From Mycteria americana (lineage: Eukaryota > Chordata > Aves > Ciconiiformes > Ciconiidae): a stretch of DNA of 64,000 bases. A program made the translations under genes and the position numbers. Each line of letters begins with the position of its first letter. The stretch's first letter is position 1. Positions 49,501-62,263 of this stretch are shown piece by piece. The stretch spans positions 14,778,001 to 14,842,000 of the forward strand of contig NC_134373.1 of the NCBI RefSeq assembly GCF_035582795.1. The letters are read 5' to 3'. The notes under the pieces were generated by a model. The model searched no databases and was not told where the DNA came from. It worked only from the letters and a program-made list of their open reading frames with translations.

Positions 49501-52500
49501 CCACTGCTCTTACCGTATGTGCTGACTGCATTCAACCTCACCTGCACAGAATAAGTGCCTTTGGCACTGAGTAAGGAAGGGGGAAAAAACTATATTAGAT
49601 AATGTGATACTGTCAGCTGAGACTAACTCACAGGCAGGTTATAGAAGTGACGAACTGTGCCACTAAGACCGGCACATCAGAATTCGCTCTTGTAAGGCCA
49701 GCTTAACCCTAATGGGTTTCGTGCTCAGAGCCATGTGAAAGGGACTGTGCTACTTGCAGATGCTATTCCAGTCTTCCCAGTAGTCTGTCTTCCATGGAGC
49801 ATGGACTACTAACGCCTTCCCTGGCATTACATCTATTCCAAAGAGTTTATTGCCTTAACTCAGCTGGTTATAGGCTGGTTCCAGCAGAGTCAGTTAATGT
49901 CTGCATCAGGCTCTGCAGCACCGTGTAAAGTCAGAGCCAGTTTGTGCCAGGGTCAACTAAAAAGCCACCCCGAAACGTGAAGGATGGGAAGTGGGTGTGC
50001 ATGCCTGCCTGGCTCTGCATGGGACCAGCTAGAGCCTGGCAAGGCCAAGGTTGAGTTTGTGCTAATAAATTATGCCTAGCGAAAACTGCCTGCATGTAAT
50101 CTTCTCTACCCAGAGAAGACTTAAGGTGCTCTTTCCAGCTTCTTCTTTCTCCTTTTAATCCAGCATACAAGCTGTATCAGCCTCAGTTATGCTGGAAAAC
50201 AGAGAGTTGATAGACAGAGCCTAAAGCACAGAGCCAAGTCAATGTGTACTGGAGTCTGCAAGTGCATGTGATCTATATTTTCATTATGTTGTAGCCTGAC
50301 ATCTATGGGTTTGTGGCTAGAGGTGATGCCTGTGTAAGATATTGCTGGCTTTCAGTGATGCAGTATGGTCAGTTGCAGGAGCCAAAGCTTTATTCTCTGC
50401 CATATAAAAATGATGCTGTTAAACAAACAAGCAAAACCCTTAAAAGCCTAAAACTCAGAGAATGTTAGCAAGCTAATTACCTTTTCAATAGGTTTATTCA
50501 CATTTTCCATTTTTTGCTTTCTCTTTGGTTTTCACAATGAAAACAGACTAGACAGTTTTACCTCTTTGCTCCTGCACAAGCACAAGGTGACAATATTTAA
50601 GTTCTGAACAATATAAAGGAAGCATTCACATTGAGCAAAACTCTCTTTTTATTGGAATAAGAGGGGAAAAAATTCCATTGTGTTTGTCTTGTCTGTTGAT
50701 TGTTTTTTCTTCTGTCATACTAAAAGTGTGGTTCTAACTGATCTCATCAGTCTTGTTCGAACAAAATATTTAAAAAGTGCTTAATTTTAATTATGGGAAT
50801 AGTGCTGTTGACTTTAAGGGAAGCTTTATTGAGCCCTCATTATATAATTTTATTTTTAGATGTGCATCTCTCAGTATGAATTTACAGTATTCCAGTGTAT
50901 TCTAATAAGGACTCCACATATTGCTGGCTTTCAGCTTGCCTCACTTAGATTTATTTATTACTTACAACTTAATGTAATTAAGAAATTATTTAGACAATAA
51001 CAAGTAGCAGTACTTTTCAGCCTTTTCTGATTTGTGAATCCTTATGGGTGTGGATCCCTCGAGAAACTACACATGTGGAGATTGTTAAGGAGCATATATG
51101 AATTTGCTTTTTCCTTTTTACCTTTTATGGACCCTTTAGAAGCAGTTCACACATTGCTTCTTTAGGGGTGGAACAGCAAGTTGAAAGTCACTAAACTGAA
51201 GTGTTAAACATTTTGGGGGGTTTGGTTTGGGCTTTTCTGTTATTTTTTTCTCCATGAAGACCAGGAATAATTTCATTTTAACCTATTTGTTCAACAAAAC
51301 TTACTCTTCTAGATTCATACTGATCAGATTTTATACCTTCATGGTATATTTCCTTATCTTGTCCCTTATTCATATCCATGAATACCTTCATGGATATGTC
51401 CTTAACTTGTTCATTAGTACCTTGATGTAGACATCACTTTTTCCTCATATCTTTGTTTTTGTCTATAAGCTGCAGGTTATAGATAGCATCCTGCAAGAGC
51501 AGAGGTCTGATTGCTGGTGGCATTCTACAGAGGCAGGAGGGCCTGCCTGTGTGAAACAGGAAAAGGATCAGATCATGGTTCCTACATTTCCATCACCTGC
51601 TTGTTTTAATCAGACAAAAATTGATTGTTTACTTCTTAGTATGTTATCTGTGGCCATAAATTGTAACTCTTCTCCTTTTAATTTTCATGACAAACTTTCA
51701 AAGATTTTTTCCTTTTTTTTTTTTTTAATAACATGACTTTAAAAGCTTTTTTATATTAGAAGAGCTTAAAGTCCTTGTTTGTGGATTGTATGTATACATA
51801 TTCCTGGCGTTGTGTAAACATTTTCTAGCAGCAGAGAATTTCTTTTAAACTAGGTTTTTGTTTGAAGAACATGCAGCTAATCCTCTGGCTACAAAATTCA
51901 TCATGTTAAGCTACTAAAACAGAACTTAAATATTTATGCTAGTTGTTCGTTAAGTGCAAATAGTGACCCTTCTCGGCAGGTATCTCTAGTGAGATTGTCC
52001 ATATAAGAAACTTCTCCCTACTATGTGGAATTCATAACAATAATGTGTGCGTTGATGAAAATGTTAACTAATTCCAGTGAAAGAACAGCCGAATGAAAAG
52101 AAGTACTTCAATGTACTTTTTCTTGGGAGCTTTTGAAACGATCAGAGCGAACAGCTTGAGTTCTTACTGTTTTATGTATCAGACAGTCCATTTGTTTTGT
52201 TTGCTTTGTTTTGTGAGTGTTTACCCTATTAGAGAGTAAATATTTTGAATGGTTGTGTGTGAATCTCCTATGAATAATGACTGAGGACTTTTATATCTTA
52301 AGATTACAAATTGTCACTTGTGTAAGCTTTTGTTTTCTGTTACAGGTTGGGAACACCACAGTTATCTGTTGTATTAGAAGCAGTTGTGTACACTTCTTAT
52401 AAGACCTCTTGTGTTTTGATGTAAATTCGCATGAGATGTGTGTGTGTGGATTCCCCTTTAGCGATGTCTGTTTTCTTCAGATTTTACTTACAAGAGCTGA

Positions 52501-55500
52501 ATTAATAACTGACTGCTTTTACTTTTCAAAGGTACTGCAACAGCCACCTGCAGGTACTTGGCTTTATACCGAAAAAGGAGAGGAAGAAAAAGAATGATCC
52601 CATAGAGGAGGTAAAGGTCAGGCATCAGATGGATGCTATGGCCTTCAGTCTGACAGTGCCCACCCTGGCCTTGAAGATGCCCAATGGACTGGATGGGATG
52701 TCCCTCTCCCCTCCAGGGGCTAGGCTTCCTCTCCACTACCTGGAGGCAGAATTAGAAGACCCCTTTGCTTTCAACGAAGAGGATGATGACCTAAAGAAAG
52801 GGGCAACAGTGAGGAAAAAGTTGCAGAGCAAGTTGGCTCAAAACCGGCAGCGCCAGAGAGAGACAGAGATTTTAAAAGTTCGCCAAGAGCACTTTAGCCC
52901 CCTTCCTGCACCTTTGCAGCAGCAGCCTCTGCAGCAGCAGCACTCCCATCTGCCACCTTCATCAGCTTCGTTAAAGCCGACAGGGCTACCGCAGGGCGTA
53001 GTCTGCAAGTCACCTCAACCTCCGAACACCAGCCTACCAATGCAGGGAGTGGCACCCACCACACACACTATAGCACAAGCCCGGCAGTTGTCTAACAAGA
53101 GACCTCTGCCTCTCCTGCCACCCTCTAGGGCTCCTGTCACGGACCCTCCAAGGACTGATCGGGTCCTCATGAAAGCCACAGCCTTTTCTCCGCACTCGTC
53201 CTGCATGAGCCGGCTACAGAGACTGGTGAAACTGTGCACTCGAAAACAGCAGCTGGACACTGATCTGTTTCCACATTTAGGTGGGTAGATAATAGATGCA
53301 CTGCCTGCTTATTTTTTAGCCTGAAACCAAAAGTCAGAAGGGGAATGTCTTCCTAGCCGTGTCCTGCATTTGAGTGTGGTCCTTACAGAATAACTCTGAA
53401 CTAGGTAATCTCTTGGTGTTTTCTTTAGCCCTGTTCTCTATGAAGGGAATGCCTGGAACCATCGCATATAGTTTGTGGCGTTTTGGTTGTTTATTCTTCT
53501 TAATGTCCTGTTAACCATTTGAGAAATCAAACTGAGGTGCAGAAAGCATTGCTTGGGTGATACAGACATCATACAGAAGGTTTGCAACTTGAGTAGTAAA
53601 GGTGGCACAGCTGTACCTACATGAATGGATGAGGTTAGATTGAATGTTAAATATGCGACAAGTGCACATTATAAAATGAGTGCAAGTAGAAGTTTGGAGA
53701 TTTGGCCCATTGTTCTGTGCAGATCCAAATTTCCAGTTGACTTGACAGGGAAAATTGGAACATGAGAGAATTTTTCTTGACTGGGCCTATTCTGGGCTCG
53801 TACAGAATGTCGATAAACAAAAGCAAAAGATTACTGCAGGAGGGCAGCACCGTTACAGAAGGTAATTGGAGGGGTGGAGTCTTGTCCACATACCAGTGCA
53901 GGAATAGTCTCCTCCTTACATATTATCTAGAAACTGTAATAATCAATTGCTGCTTGTGAAAATGTAAGTAAATATAACCAACTTGCTGCTATGGCAATAG
54001 TGCTCTATAAAGCTTTAAAAAGGCAGCTGATTTTGTGGCTTATTTGGTTATGAATACAGACCTAGGAACACCTAGCTGTCCTTGTTATCTCCCTCACCCT
54101 CCAAAGTTACCTTACTTTTCCACTTAGTTTTAGGTTGTACTTTTCTAACAAGTAAAATACTGACAGGGAAAAGGGAAACAGGAGTCAGTGTGTGATATTA
54201 GAGCAGGAATGCCATTTATGATGTTTAAAAAAAACAACCAAGAGTTCAGATAAATCTGGACGTTCTTCATATAACATCTTATTTAATTGCAAACATCTGT
54301 AATTTTTGCTATTTCAATTAACCTTTTTTTATTTTGCTGTTAAGATCTGCCCTTTGGCACTCATGGGATAGCTTGACTATTTGTTCAGAAGATAATTAGC
54401 AATCCCATAGCATGTCTGCAAAGGACGTTGTTCTTCAGAAAACTGCTTTGATGGTCCTACATATAATGCAGGTCTTCTGAGGAATAGCAGCTCCAGAGGC
54501 ACTTCTGAGTGTCACAGACCCCAATAGCTTAGAAAGTGACCTGCATTTTGAAAGACTGTAGGAAGACCACTTTCTGTGTTTAATGTTTTACCTTCTCAAG
54601 TGGTGAAGAGAATACATTTTCCTAAAAAAGAGGCATAGTAAAAAAACTGATTAGACCTATAAATGTACAGTTATGCAGATGCATAACTGTATGTGTATGC
54701 AATTAGAACATTTTGCAATTAGAACATTTGGCAAAGTAATGGAATTCACATATTAATTTTGTGAGAGTGGAAAATATATTTGTTATTTATTAATAACATG
54801 CCTTAATACTAAAGACTAGTTATGCCAGTTCAGAGAATTTCAGGATTTCTTTTTTATGATAGAGTAGCCTAGAGATGACTGCACAAAATCTTTAAAAAGA
54901 TGTAGCCAGTTTTATTTGTACCTACATCAGAGCCATGTAATTGGATATTAATGTAACTGTAGTCTTCAGCGTGAGTATAGCTGAATCTGGATTAGATTTT
55001 ATTCCTTCATTTCAGCAGTACCCATTAGAAGCAAAACAGCTCAACCTCTAATTTTATTTTTAAACTTTGGGTAAATAATTTGTTACATGGTATCAATTGT
55101 GGACATCTGTATCCAATGATTAAGTTGTTTTTTCATTCCTTTATGGAAGGGGTGAGAGTAAAAAAAGTTGCAAGTATAATTCTGGCATTTTATCAAATGT
55201 CTTAAGATATCTTAATTTACTTCAAATGCATATCTTAAAAATAGGAATGAAGAATACAATTTTCAGGATGCTGAAGTTCCTGAAAAACAGGGTTTCTGGT
55301 TTATGTTAGTGTTGCTTCTAAATGATGAAGGCAGTCCTGACAATTGTATTCCAAGTGTGTGTGTCTGACTCTGCAAGTAGGTGACCAAGTACTGATGCAT
55401 TTCCCGAATTCAAAGCATCTAACTTCAGAATTATCTCAGATATAGTCATTTAGATTATTTTTAGCAAAAATAAAGTGCTCCTTAACTCTATCCGAACTGC

Positions 55501-58500
55501 TGCTCTGTTTTCAAGGAGCACACAAGAAAGTGAAAAAGTAATAATGCTGGCTTGTAAACGCAGCTATGGGATTTTATCGCACCTGCTGCAAGGAACTGGC
55601 AAGAATTTCACTGGATGTGGGAGAGAGAAGGAAAAACTGCAAAAGATGAAGCTCCAGATAAAATGTTCTGCCTGAGAACTTAATGGACTCTGTTTCTGGC
55701 CGTCATGTTCAACGATTGTGTTTAGCTTGACTAACTGAGGCTGCTGGATCAATAAGTTGATCCTACTGCATCATCATTAAGCGAAAGCATGCTGCTTAGT
55801 AAAAGTGCAGGAGTATTTGCATCTCTCTCTTTAGCTCTCTTTTTCATGCTAATGTATGCATTTGGCAGGCAATTACAGAGATTGAGCAGAGGAACATCCT
55901 GTGTAGCTGTGTATCTAACTGTCCATGCTGCTCTGTCTTACAGTTGTGGCACAGAGCAGGGGTCAGAATATAAACAGAAATGAAAGTGGCCTACTTAGAT
56001 CATATGGTATTTAAAATTGCCAAGCAGTCAGTTCTTTGTGGCAGGGACTTCTCTCTTACCTTGTCTCTAAAGATTCCATGTGCTTGGTATGAAAGCTTGT
56101 GATATTTTTCTGTGGGTAAGAAAGCTGGTGATTTTTCTTCCACTGTTTATGGATAAAGAAGCCAATAAGGATTTTAAAAGGAAAACTCAAATTTGACAAA
56201 AATCAGTTCATGCTATTTGCACACTGTAATGGAGCTGTTACTATAACTTTTCCTGTGTAATTGAGAATATTATATGATTTAATCAAACATGATTATGCTT
56301 GTGACTATACTACACATTCATCTTCTGTGCCTTAGGTTGCTCAGAGACTTATGTGAGGTGGATACACTTTTCATCCAGCTTTCATGTTTTCAATTCCCTT
56401 AGGGCTGGATTGGTCTGAAGACAGTGGAGAAGAGTTGGAGGATTCAGAGCAAACCTCCCCTTACCAGGTTGCGTGGTCTATCCGAGAAACCCTCGGCTAT
56501 GAGAGACATGAGTGAGTATGATTCTTTAGTATTCATGCTGGCCTTGATGGAATAAATCATGTAAATGTGAGTTTCACTTCAAGTGGAGTCAGTGAAACCT
56601 AAGCACTTGTTGAGTTCTTTGCTGAAACAAAGGATTGTTTGAACTCATTTGTTTGTAAGAGCTATGAAAAAACCAACTTGTCGCCTTCTGTCCCAGTTTC
56701 CACCTATCTTGGAGACCTTTGTGCAGTCTGCTATCGGAAGGATGCATCAGGAAAGAATTTAAGCTTATTTGCCTAAATTTAATTGAGTTTAGTGGGATTT
56801 GTTCATGAACTTGCGTGCCTTACTGAGTAGAGGTATTTCCTGAATTAGAACCAAATGAAAGGAGTTGCTATTGGTTTCCTGTCTTTCCTACTATTTGTGA
56901 ATAACTTTGTTAGTAAACTTGCTACATTTTACTCATTAATCCTTATGGTAATTGTGCAGGATGTAGTTTTAATGTGTTTTTTTAAAGGGCATGGCATTTC
57001 TTTTCATAATTAAGTGTTGAATAAATGTCAAATAGTGGGGAGCATTTGAAGGGAAGTGATGTGATTGAAGGGATAAGCAGAGCAGGTATTAGCTGCTGGT
57101 GCAGAAAGGCTTATGATGTTCTCCATATACTGCTAAGTCCTGAATCTGAACTTACAGCAGGATATGGTAATATATGTCTATTAATGTAAATTTTAAGGTG
57201 CAAAGTTAAAGCAAAGCATCCCAAGCATAGTATTGTAACAAAACTGAAGCATGTTGATAACAAAAGGAAATTGGGGTCTCAGTAACGTTTGATTGTAGTT
57301 TCTATATTGTGATTCTCTTTCACTATGCAACTGGACTTTTTGATACTACAACTCTCTCCCATTTGTTTAATTTTTAAATATCACAGCTAGAGTAATGATG
57401 TTAACGAAATGTTATTTTGTTGTTACATGGAAATTCTGAAACTTACCAGAACTTCTTACCATCTCTAAAGATTGTCCACAGAGTGAATAAAGCTGTATCT
57501 CTGTCATCAGGACAGACACCAGGATACTAAATACTGAGAGCCTTTGGTGAATCAAAGCTTAATAGCAGTGTGTAGACTTCCCTTTTTTAAAAGAAAGGGT
57601 TTTTTCTGTTATGAATGACCATTGTTTTTTAGGGCATCAGCAGTCAGAGAGAGAGTGAGCTTTCACAAACATTAGTTTTAACTTAAAAGGCAACTTTTAA
57701 ATAAACTGTTTTGGGAAAACGTGAACAGACTTTCAGACTTTTAAATCATACATAATTTTCAAAGCAGATATATCTATTAAATAACTTCCCTTACGCTCTT
57801 CTCTCTTTGACATTTGATCTGGTTCTTCCATAGATCCTTGTTTTTTTTGTCAGCTTATAAAGGTCATCTCTGTGTGTTTTGTCTTCTATTTGTCTTAACT
57901 TCCTTTGGATTCTTCCTACTGTTTTCACATACTGAGAGAAAATAATACCTTGTCTTGACATTTTCTGTTCCATTCTAGCATTTTATGCACTTCAATTAAA
58001 CACTGTCTTAACTAAATCATGATAGATAAATTTTTGTATGGTACTGGCTGCTTTTGTACTTCCATCAGCCTGCCCAGTGTTAGCCCTTCAACAACTTTCC
58101 TAATTTTGTTTATGGATAAACATTGATACATTCACTTGATGTCAGCCTTCTAAGACTTTAATTCCTATTCTTCAAGCTTCTGTAGAGGTTTTTATTACCT
58201 GAAATGTTTCACTTTGACACTTTTGCAATGTGGTCTGCCTGCTGCTGAAGATGAATTAGTTCGGACTATTTTTTGTGGGTGATTTGATTTGTCAAAAATG
58301 TCTTGCTAATCCGGCGGTGTAGACTGGTGGCTCCTAACTTAGTCAGCCAATGACTTGTTACAACCCTGAATTTTGGAGGCTAATTTTACCAGAAAACCAA
58401 TGAAGACTGTTTCCCAAAACCTTTAGATTCTGAAATCACGTACCTAAACCTATGGGAATTTACTTACTGTTTTTCATAGTAAAATTAAAGCTATTTTTTC

Positions 58501-61500
58501 TCTGTTCATTTGTGTCTGAGCTTGTGGTCCCTGTGTGAAAGGGATGACCCTCCACCAGCTAGCTGGATTCTGTCCTTTTCCATTTGACTTCCATTTGACT
58601 CTGTGGGAGACAACGGGAGGGATGCTTCTCAGAACGGATTAGTAAAAGAAAGGGAACAGTTAATTTCTGCATTACTGGACAGCTTGTTCTCTGCATTTCT
58701 GGTTGTGTGATTGTGGGGGGAATCCTCTAACTTTCTGTTGAACTTCTTGTGTGATACTCTAGCTGCTCTTAAACGCTCAAAAATTCACCAGATTGGTTTA
58801 AAATTAATGTCTTAACAGTAATACATTTTTGAGTTCACTTGCCTTCAGGCCTTTTAATCTGTAAAGTCATATTGTTGCAGTCATCTGTGGAAACACGGGC
58901 CAAATGTTTGCTTTTATTATTCTGTCCTTTAATTTTGAAAAATGGGGTTCCTGTGGTTGCAGGATTCTGGGATGCAGTGCTTCAAGGCAGGCACAAATGT
59001 TTGAGTTCAGATAGTAGGACAGGAGTTGGCACTGGGCGCAGTGCAGGCAGGGTGGCTGGCAGGGAAGGCTGCTGGGGTGAGAGGAATTCCTCGTGGGAGC
59101 AGCAGTTCGGAGGGAAAGCAGGGGCTGTTCCCTGCCGCAGATTAGTGAAGCTTCCCCCCAGATGATTCAATTACTGGGTGTTGTAGCTTAGAAAGTGCTG
59201 GAAAACAAATGACTAAAACAAAGTAGTTTTTCACTTCCTACGGTGAAATATAGATAAAGCGAGCGTTTCAAGTAGCAAGTTTGAAAAGGGAGTGTGGGGA
59301 TTGGAGTCCCTTCTCATACCAGCTCACTCAAAGGAGCAAATATCTAAACTGTATTGTCAAAGTTGGATTTAATAACTCCCAATAACTAGAAGAACTAAAA
59401 GGAAGAAGGAAAGGTTCTTCAAATCCCTCCTTACAGAGGGTTTTGAAGTACAGTTGCTGGTGTGTCTCAGAGTAGAGAGCATGTTCTCCTGGTTCCCTGA
59501 TGGTGCCTGACTGCTCGCGCTACCCTTTTGCTCTTCTTTTCTGCTGCTTCGTGCTGCCTTTGTTTTCTTCATGAACACTCAGCAGTAATTCCCCTGATGT
59601 TTACACATGGCAATCTTAAAGGGAACGGTTGGAAAGAAGCATTTTGGATTATCAAATGGTTTGCGTGCACTTTCAGAAATCTTTTAGAAAATGAAATGCC
59701 ACACATTAAGTTGAACTTCAGAAGTTATATATGCAGCTTAAGACAATAAACTAAATAGCAGTTGGTAAACTTGTTTATGAAAGGTCAACAATAAAAGTAC
59801 CTTTTGGTTTCAGTACTTGCCTAGCAAAAAAACCCAAGGAGGTGTTACTGTGATATTTTTAGGTTTCTTTGAACATATAGATATGTTTTGGTTAATCTTA
59901 CTGGCCTGGAAACAAAATTCTGAATAAGCTTTTAGAAACTGTTTGCCTCAAAATAAGTCCTTGTCCACTGCAGGCATGATTTCTTTCTATGTCTTGTATA
60001 TATTTCTTCATCTAGTTTTTTTAAATTATCTCATAAACTGCAGTTCAAAATATTTTAACATACAATGACTTTTTTCTGTCTATTTCAATGGGAGGGAAGT
60101 AAAAAGTCTCAAATATAGAGATATTTGCATTAAAAACCACTCTTTCCACCCAAAAGAAACACTTTATTTCCCTAAGGAATATTCTTTTCTTTTCTTAAAG
60201 TTAATTTGTAACTATATTTAAAATTAAATCAGTATGTCTGCAACTTTGTTTCAAAATCTTGGCCCAGAGCAGTAATGAAATACCTAAGAAGACAGACCTA
60301 TATCTCACTGATCCCATCCATGTATTCCTGTTTTCTATTAATACATTGGAAAAAAGGAAAATCTGTATTAAATAGCACACAATTAAACTTTTCTAAACAG
60401 GTTGTTTTTCCCAGTAGGCATTCTTTCCTAGGAGATTTTAAAAGTGTATTTTCTTTTCATCTTCAATGTGAAAATATTTTAAACATTACAGATGTTAAAT
60501 ATTTTTAACAGGTTGTATTTGCTGCTAAGCATTTAATTGCAGAGGTTAATTACTTGTAATTTACACTTCTAGAAAATATTCTGTGATCTGTTTTAACGAA
60601 CAAAATACATAGTATGGTTGACTTTACATAAAACTTTATAAAAATGTGCATTGGTGTCAAGGCAGTGTTTGCTCCTGCGGAGTTTTTGTGGGCAGCCTTA
60701 GTGGAGATGGATGCAGTGTCTTAAATTTAGCCTGCGTGTGAATGGACTAAGATTTTCCAGAAAGGAAAGTAGGTCTTAGTTATATTGCCTTTCAGGGACA
60801 GCTATTCTGCCTGCATTTCTGGATCTTACTTTATTTAGTAAATATCATGGCCGGTATTTTGCATCTCTTCTATCATCAGCTAGTTGTGGTCCGCTTTGCT
60901 GTGTGCAGGTTTGGATGGCAGCTCATTCAGTCTCGCTGGCCAAGCTCTGCAGTCTGAACCTTGGGAGCTTTTGATTTGCTTCATTTGTTTGGACTTATTT
61001 TCTTCCCCCTGCCCTTCCTTTGTTTTACAGATAGGAAAGTTAGCAAAAAGTTTCTCTGTTCTATAAGGAAAAACTTAAAGGAAAAACTGAACAAGGTCTG
61101 CTTTGCTTAGATTCAGTGCACGCCCTTTGTTGCTCTATAAACAAAAAAATCATTCTGCAAACTAGTGCTTGTTGTGGAGGACTGCAGGGTAGCTTCATGG
61201 ACCTTGTTGTTTTAACAAGTCCCAGTGATGATTTTATTATGTTTCATAATTTTTACTTCATTAACTGAATGTGTTGACGTGGTTTGATGGTTTTGGTGAT
61301 ATGTGCCTGGACATTCAGAAAGCCAAGATAAATGGGAAAAGGCTTTCTTAAGCAAACAAAGAATTGGATCAGTCCTTCGTCTGGTTATTGTTTAGCCATG
61401 GTCTGATTTTTCCCTCGGTACCTTTGGAGTTAAATGTGAATTTCTTCTCCATGGCTATACTGTAACTCAGCTTTAACTCTGCAGCAAGGGGAAAGCAGTA

Positions 61501-62263
61501 TCAACTGCTAGCTGTGTGAGCATGTATTTTGGTTTAGGAAGGAAAACACCACCTGGCAGACTAAGAGGAATTGGAAAAGGTCAGCAGTTTTGGTACTTGT
61601 TAGAATTTGACCATCTTTGCCAGCATGACCTTTCTTCAATAAATTTCCACTACATAGTTCCCCACCCTTGTCCTCTCCATTAATTGCACTTTGATTTAAG
61701 AATTTGTCTCATTTGCTGAGACATTTACAGTAAATAAAGGTTAACAGTATAGATTTTTTTTTCTGAACAGCAGGCTCCAGGCATTTAAATGTGTCAGACT
61801 TGATGATAAATTGATGTAATCTCTAATAATGACATACTAAGAAGGGTAAGTACCTTTAGAATTCAAAAGGGATCCTGCTCTTACCATTTCTCAAGCATCC
61901 CTGCCTGATTTCGGCCTTTGGATGTTTGTGGGGCCAGAAGATGGATGCCAACTTAACAATTCTATTAAAATGACAAATGACCTACCTTGAAAAAAACCCA
62001 CACTTAAAGCCCATTTGTTTTTATTTTCCCTCCTTCAGGTCCGATGATGACAATGCAGATGACAGGAGTTCCAGGGTGACCAGACTTTGCACTTACTTTC
62101 AGCAGAAATACAAGCACCTCTGCCGCCTGGAGCGGGCAGAATCTCGTCAGAAGAAATGCCGGCATACACTCCGGAAAGCCTTGCTGCAGGCGGCCAGCAG
62201 AGAGCCGGAGCATGCTGGGCAACTGATACAAGAACTCCGAAGAGCTACGTGTGCTCATACCAG
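46578..62263 (+). CDS. INO80D: INO80 complex subunit D, 5' part (gene continues past the window)
   Basis: Four coding exons: 46578-46795 (exon begins 46549 after an acceptor), 52532-53280, 56403-56511, 62039-62263. Phases 2, 1, 2, 2 agree; about 433 residues, while the human protein has roughly 1,030. Role: accessory subunit of the nuclear INO80 chromatin-remodelling complex. Seen: a Cys/His-rich N-terminal module split by the first intron (LCSYSPKLCKQRRLNGYAFC; QCEYVAKYNSQRC; YCNSHLQ), matching the zf-C3Hc3H type shared with KANSL2; a basic KKERKKKN; an acidic DPFAFNEEDDDLKKG; a Gln/His-rich stretch in the long exon (QQQPLQQQHSH); and CTYFQQKYKHLCRLERAESR in the last exon seen. Start at ATG 46578 (MYEGKHIHFSEVDNK), identical to the human start as I recall it. 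The last donor (CAG|GTTAGA) has an unusual T at +3. Confidence 0.95.
46796..52531 (+). other. INO80D intron between first two coding exons
   Basis: A 5.7-kb intron. Only short chance frames; no repeat or RNA gene recognised. Confidence 0.6.
53281..56402 (+). other. INO80D intron after the long coding exon
   Basis: A 3.1-kb intron opening with donor GTGGGT. No feature recognised. Confidence 0.6.
56512..62038 (+). other. INO80D intron before the fourth coding exon
   Basis: A 5.5-kb intron. No mobile element, RNA gene or coding exon recognised. Confidence 0.6.

Noticed and set aside
49323-49574. Cys-rich 83-codon frame in an INO80D intron
   Set aside because: No splice sites in phase, no family recognised, and flanking frames have no continuation; probably chance.
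57791-57973. Lys/Arg-rich 60-codon frame on - in an INO80D intron
   Set aside because: No start context, neighbours or recognised domain; biased composition only.
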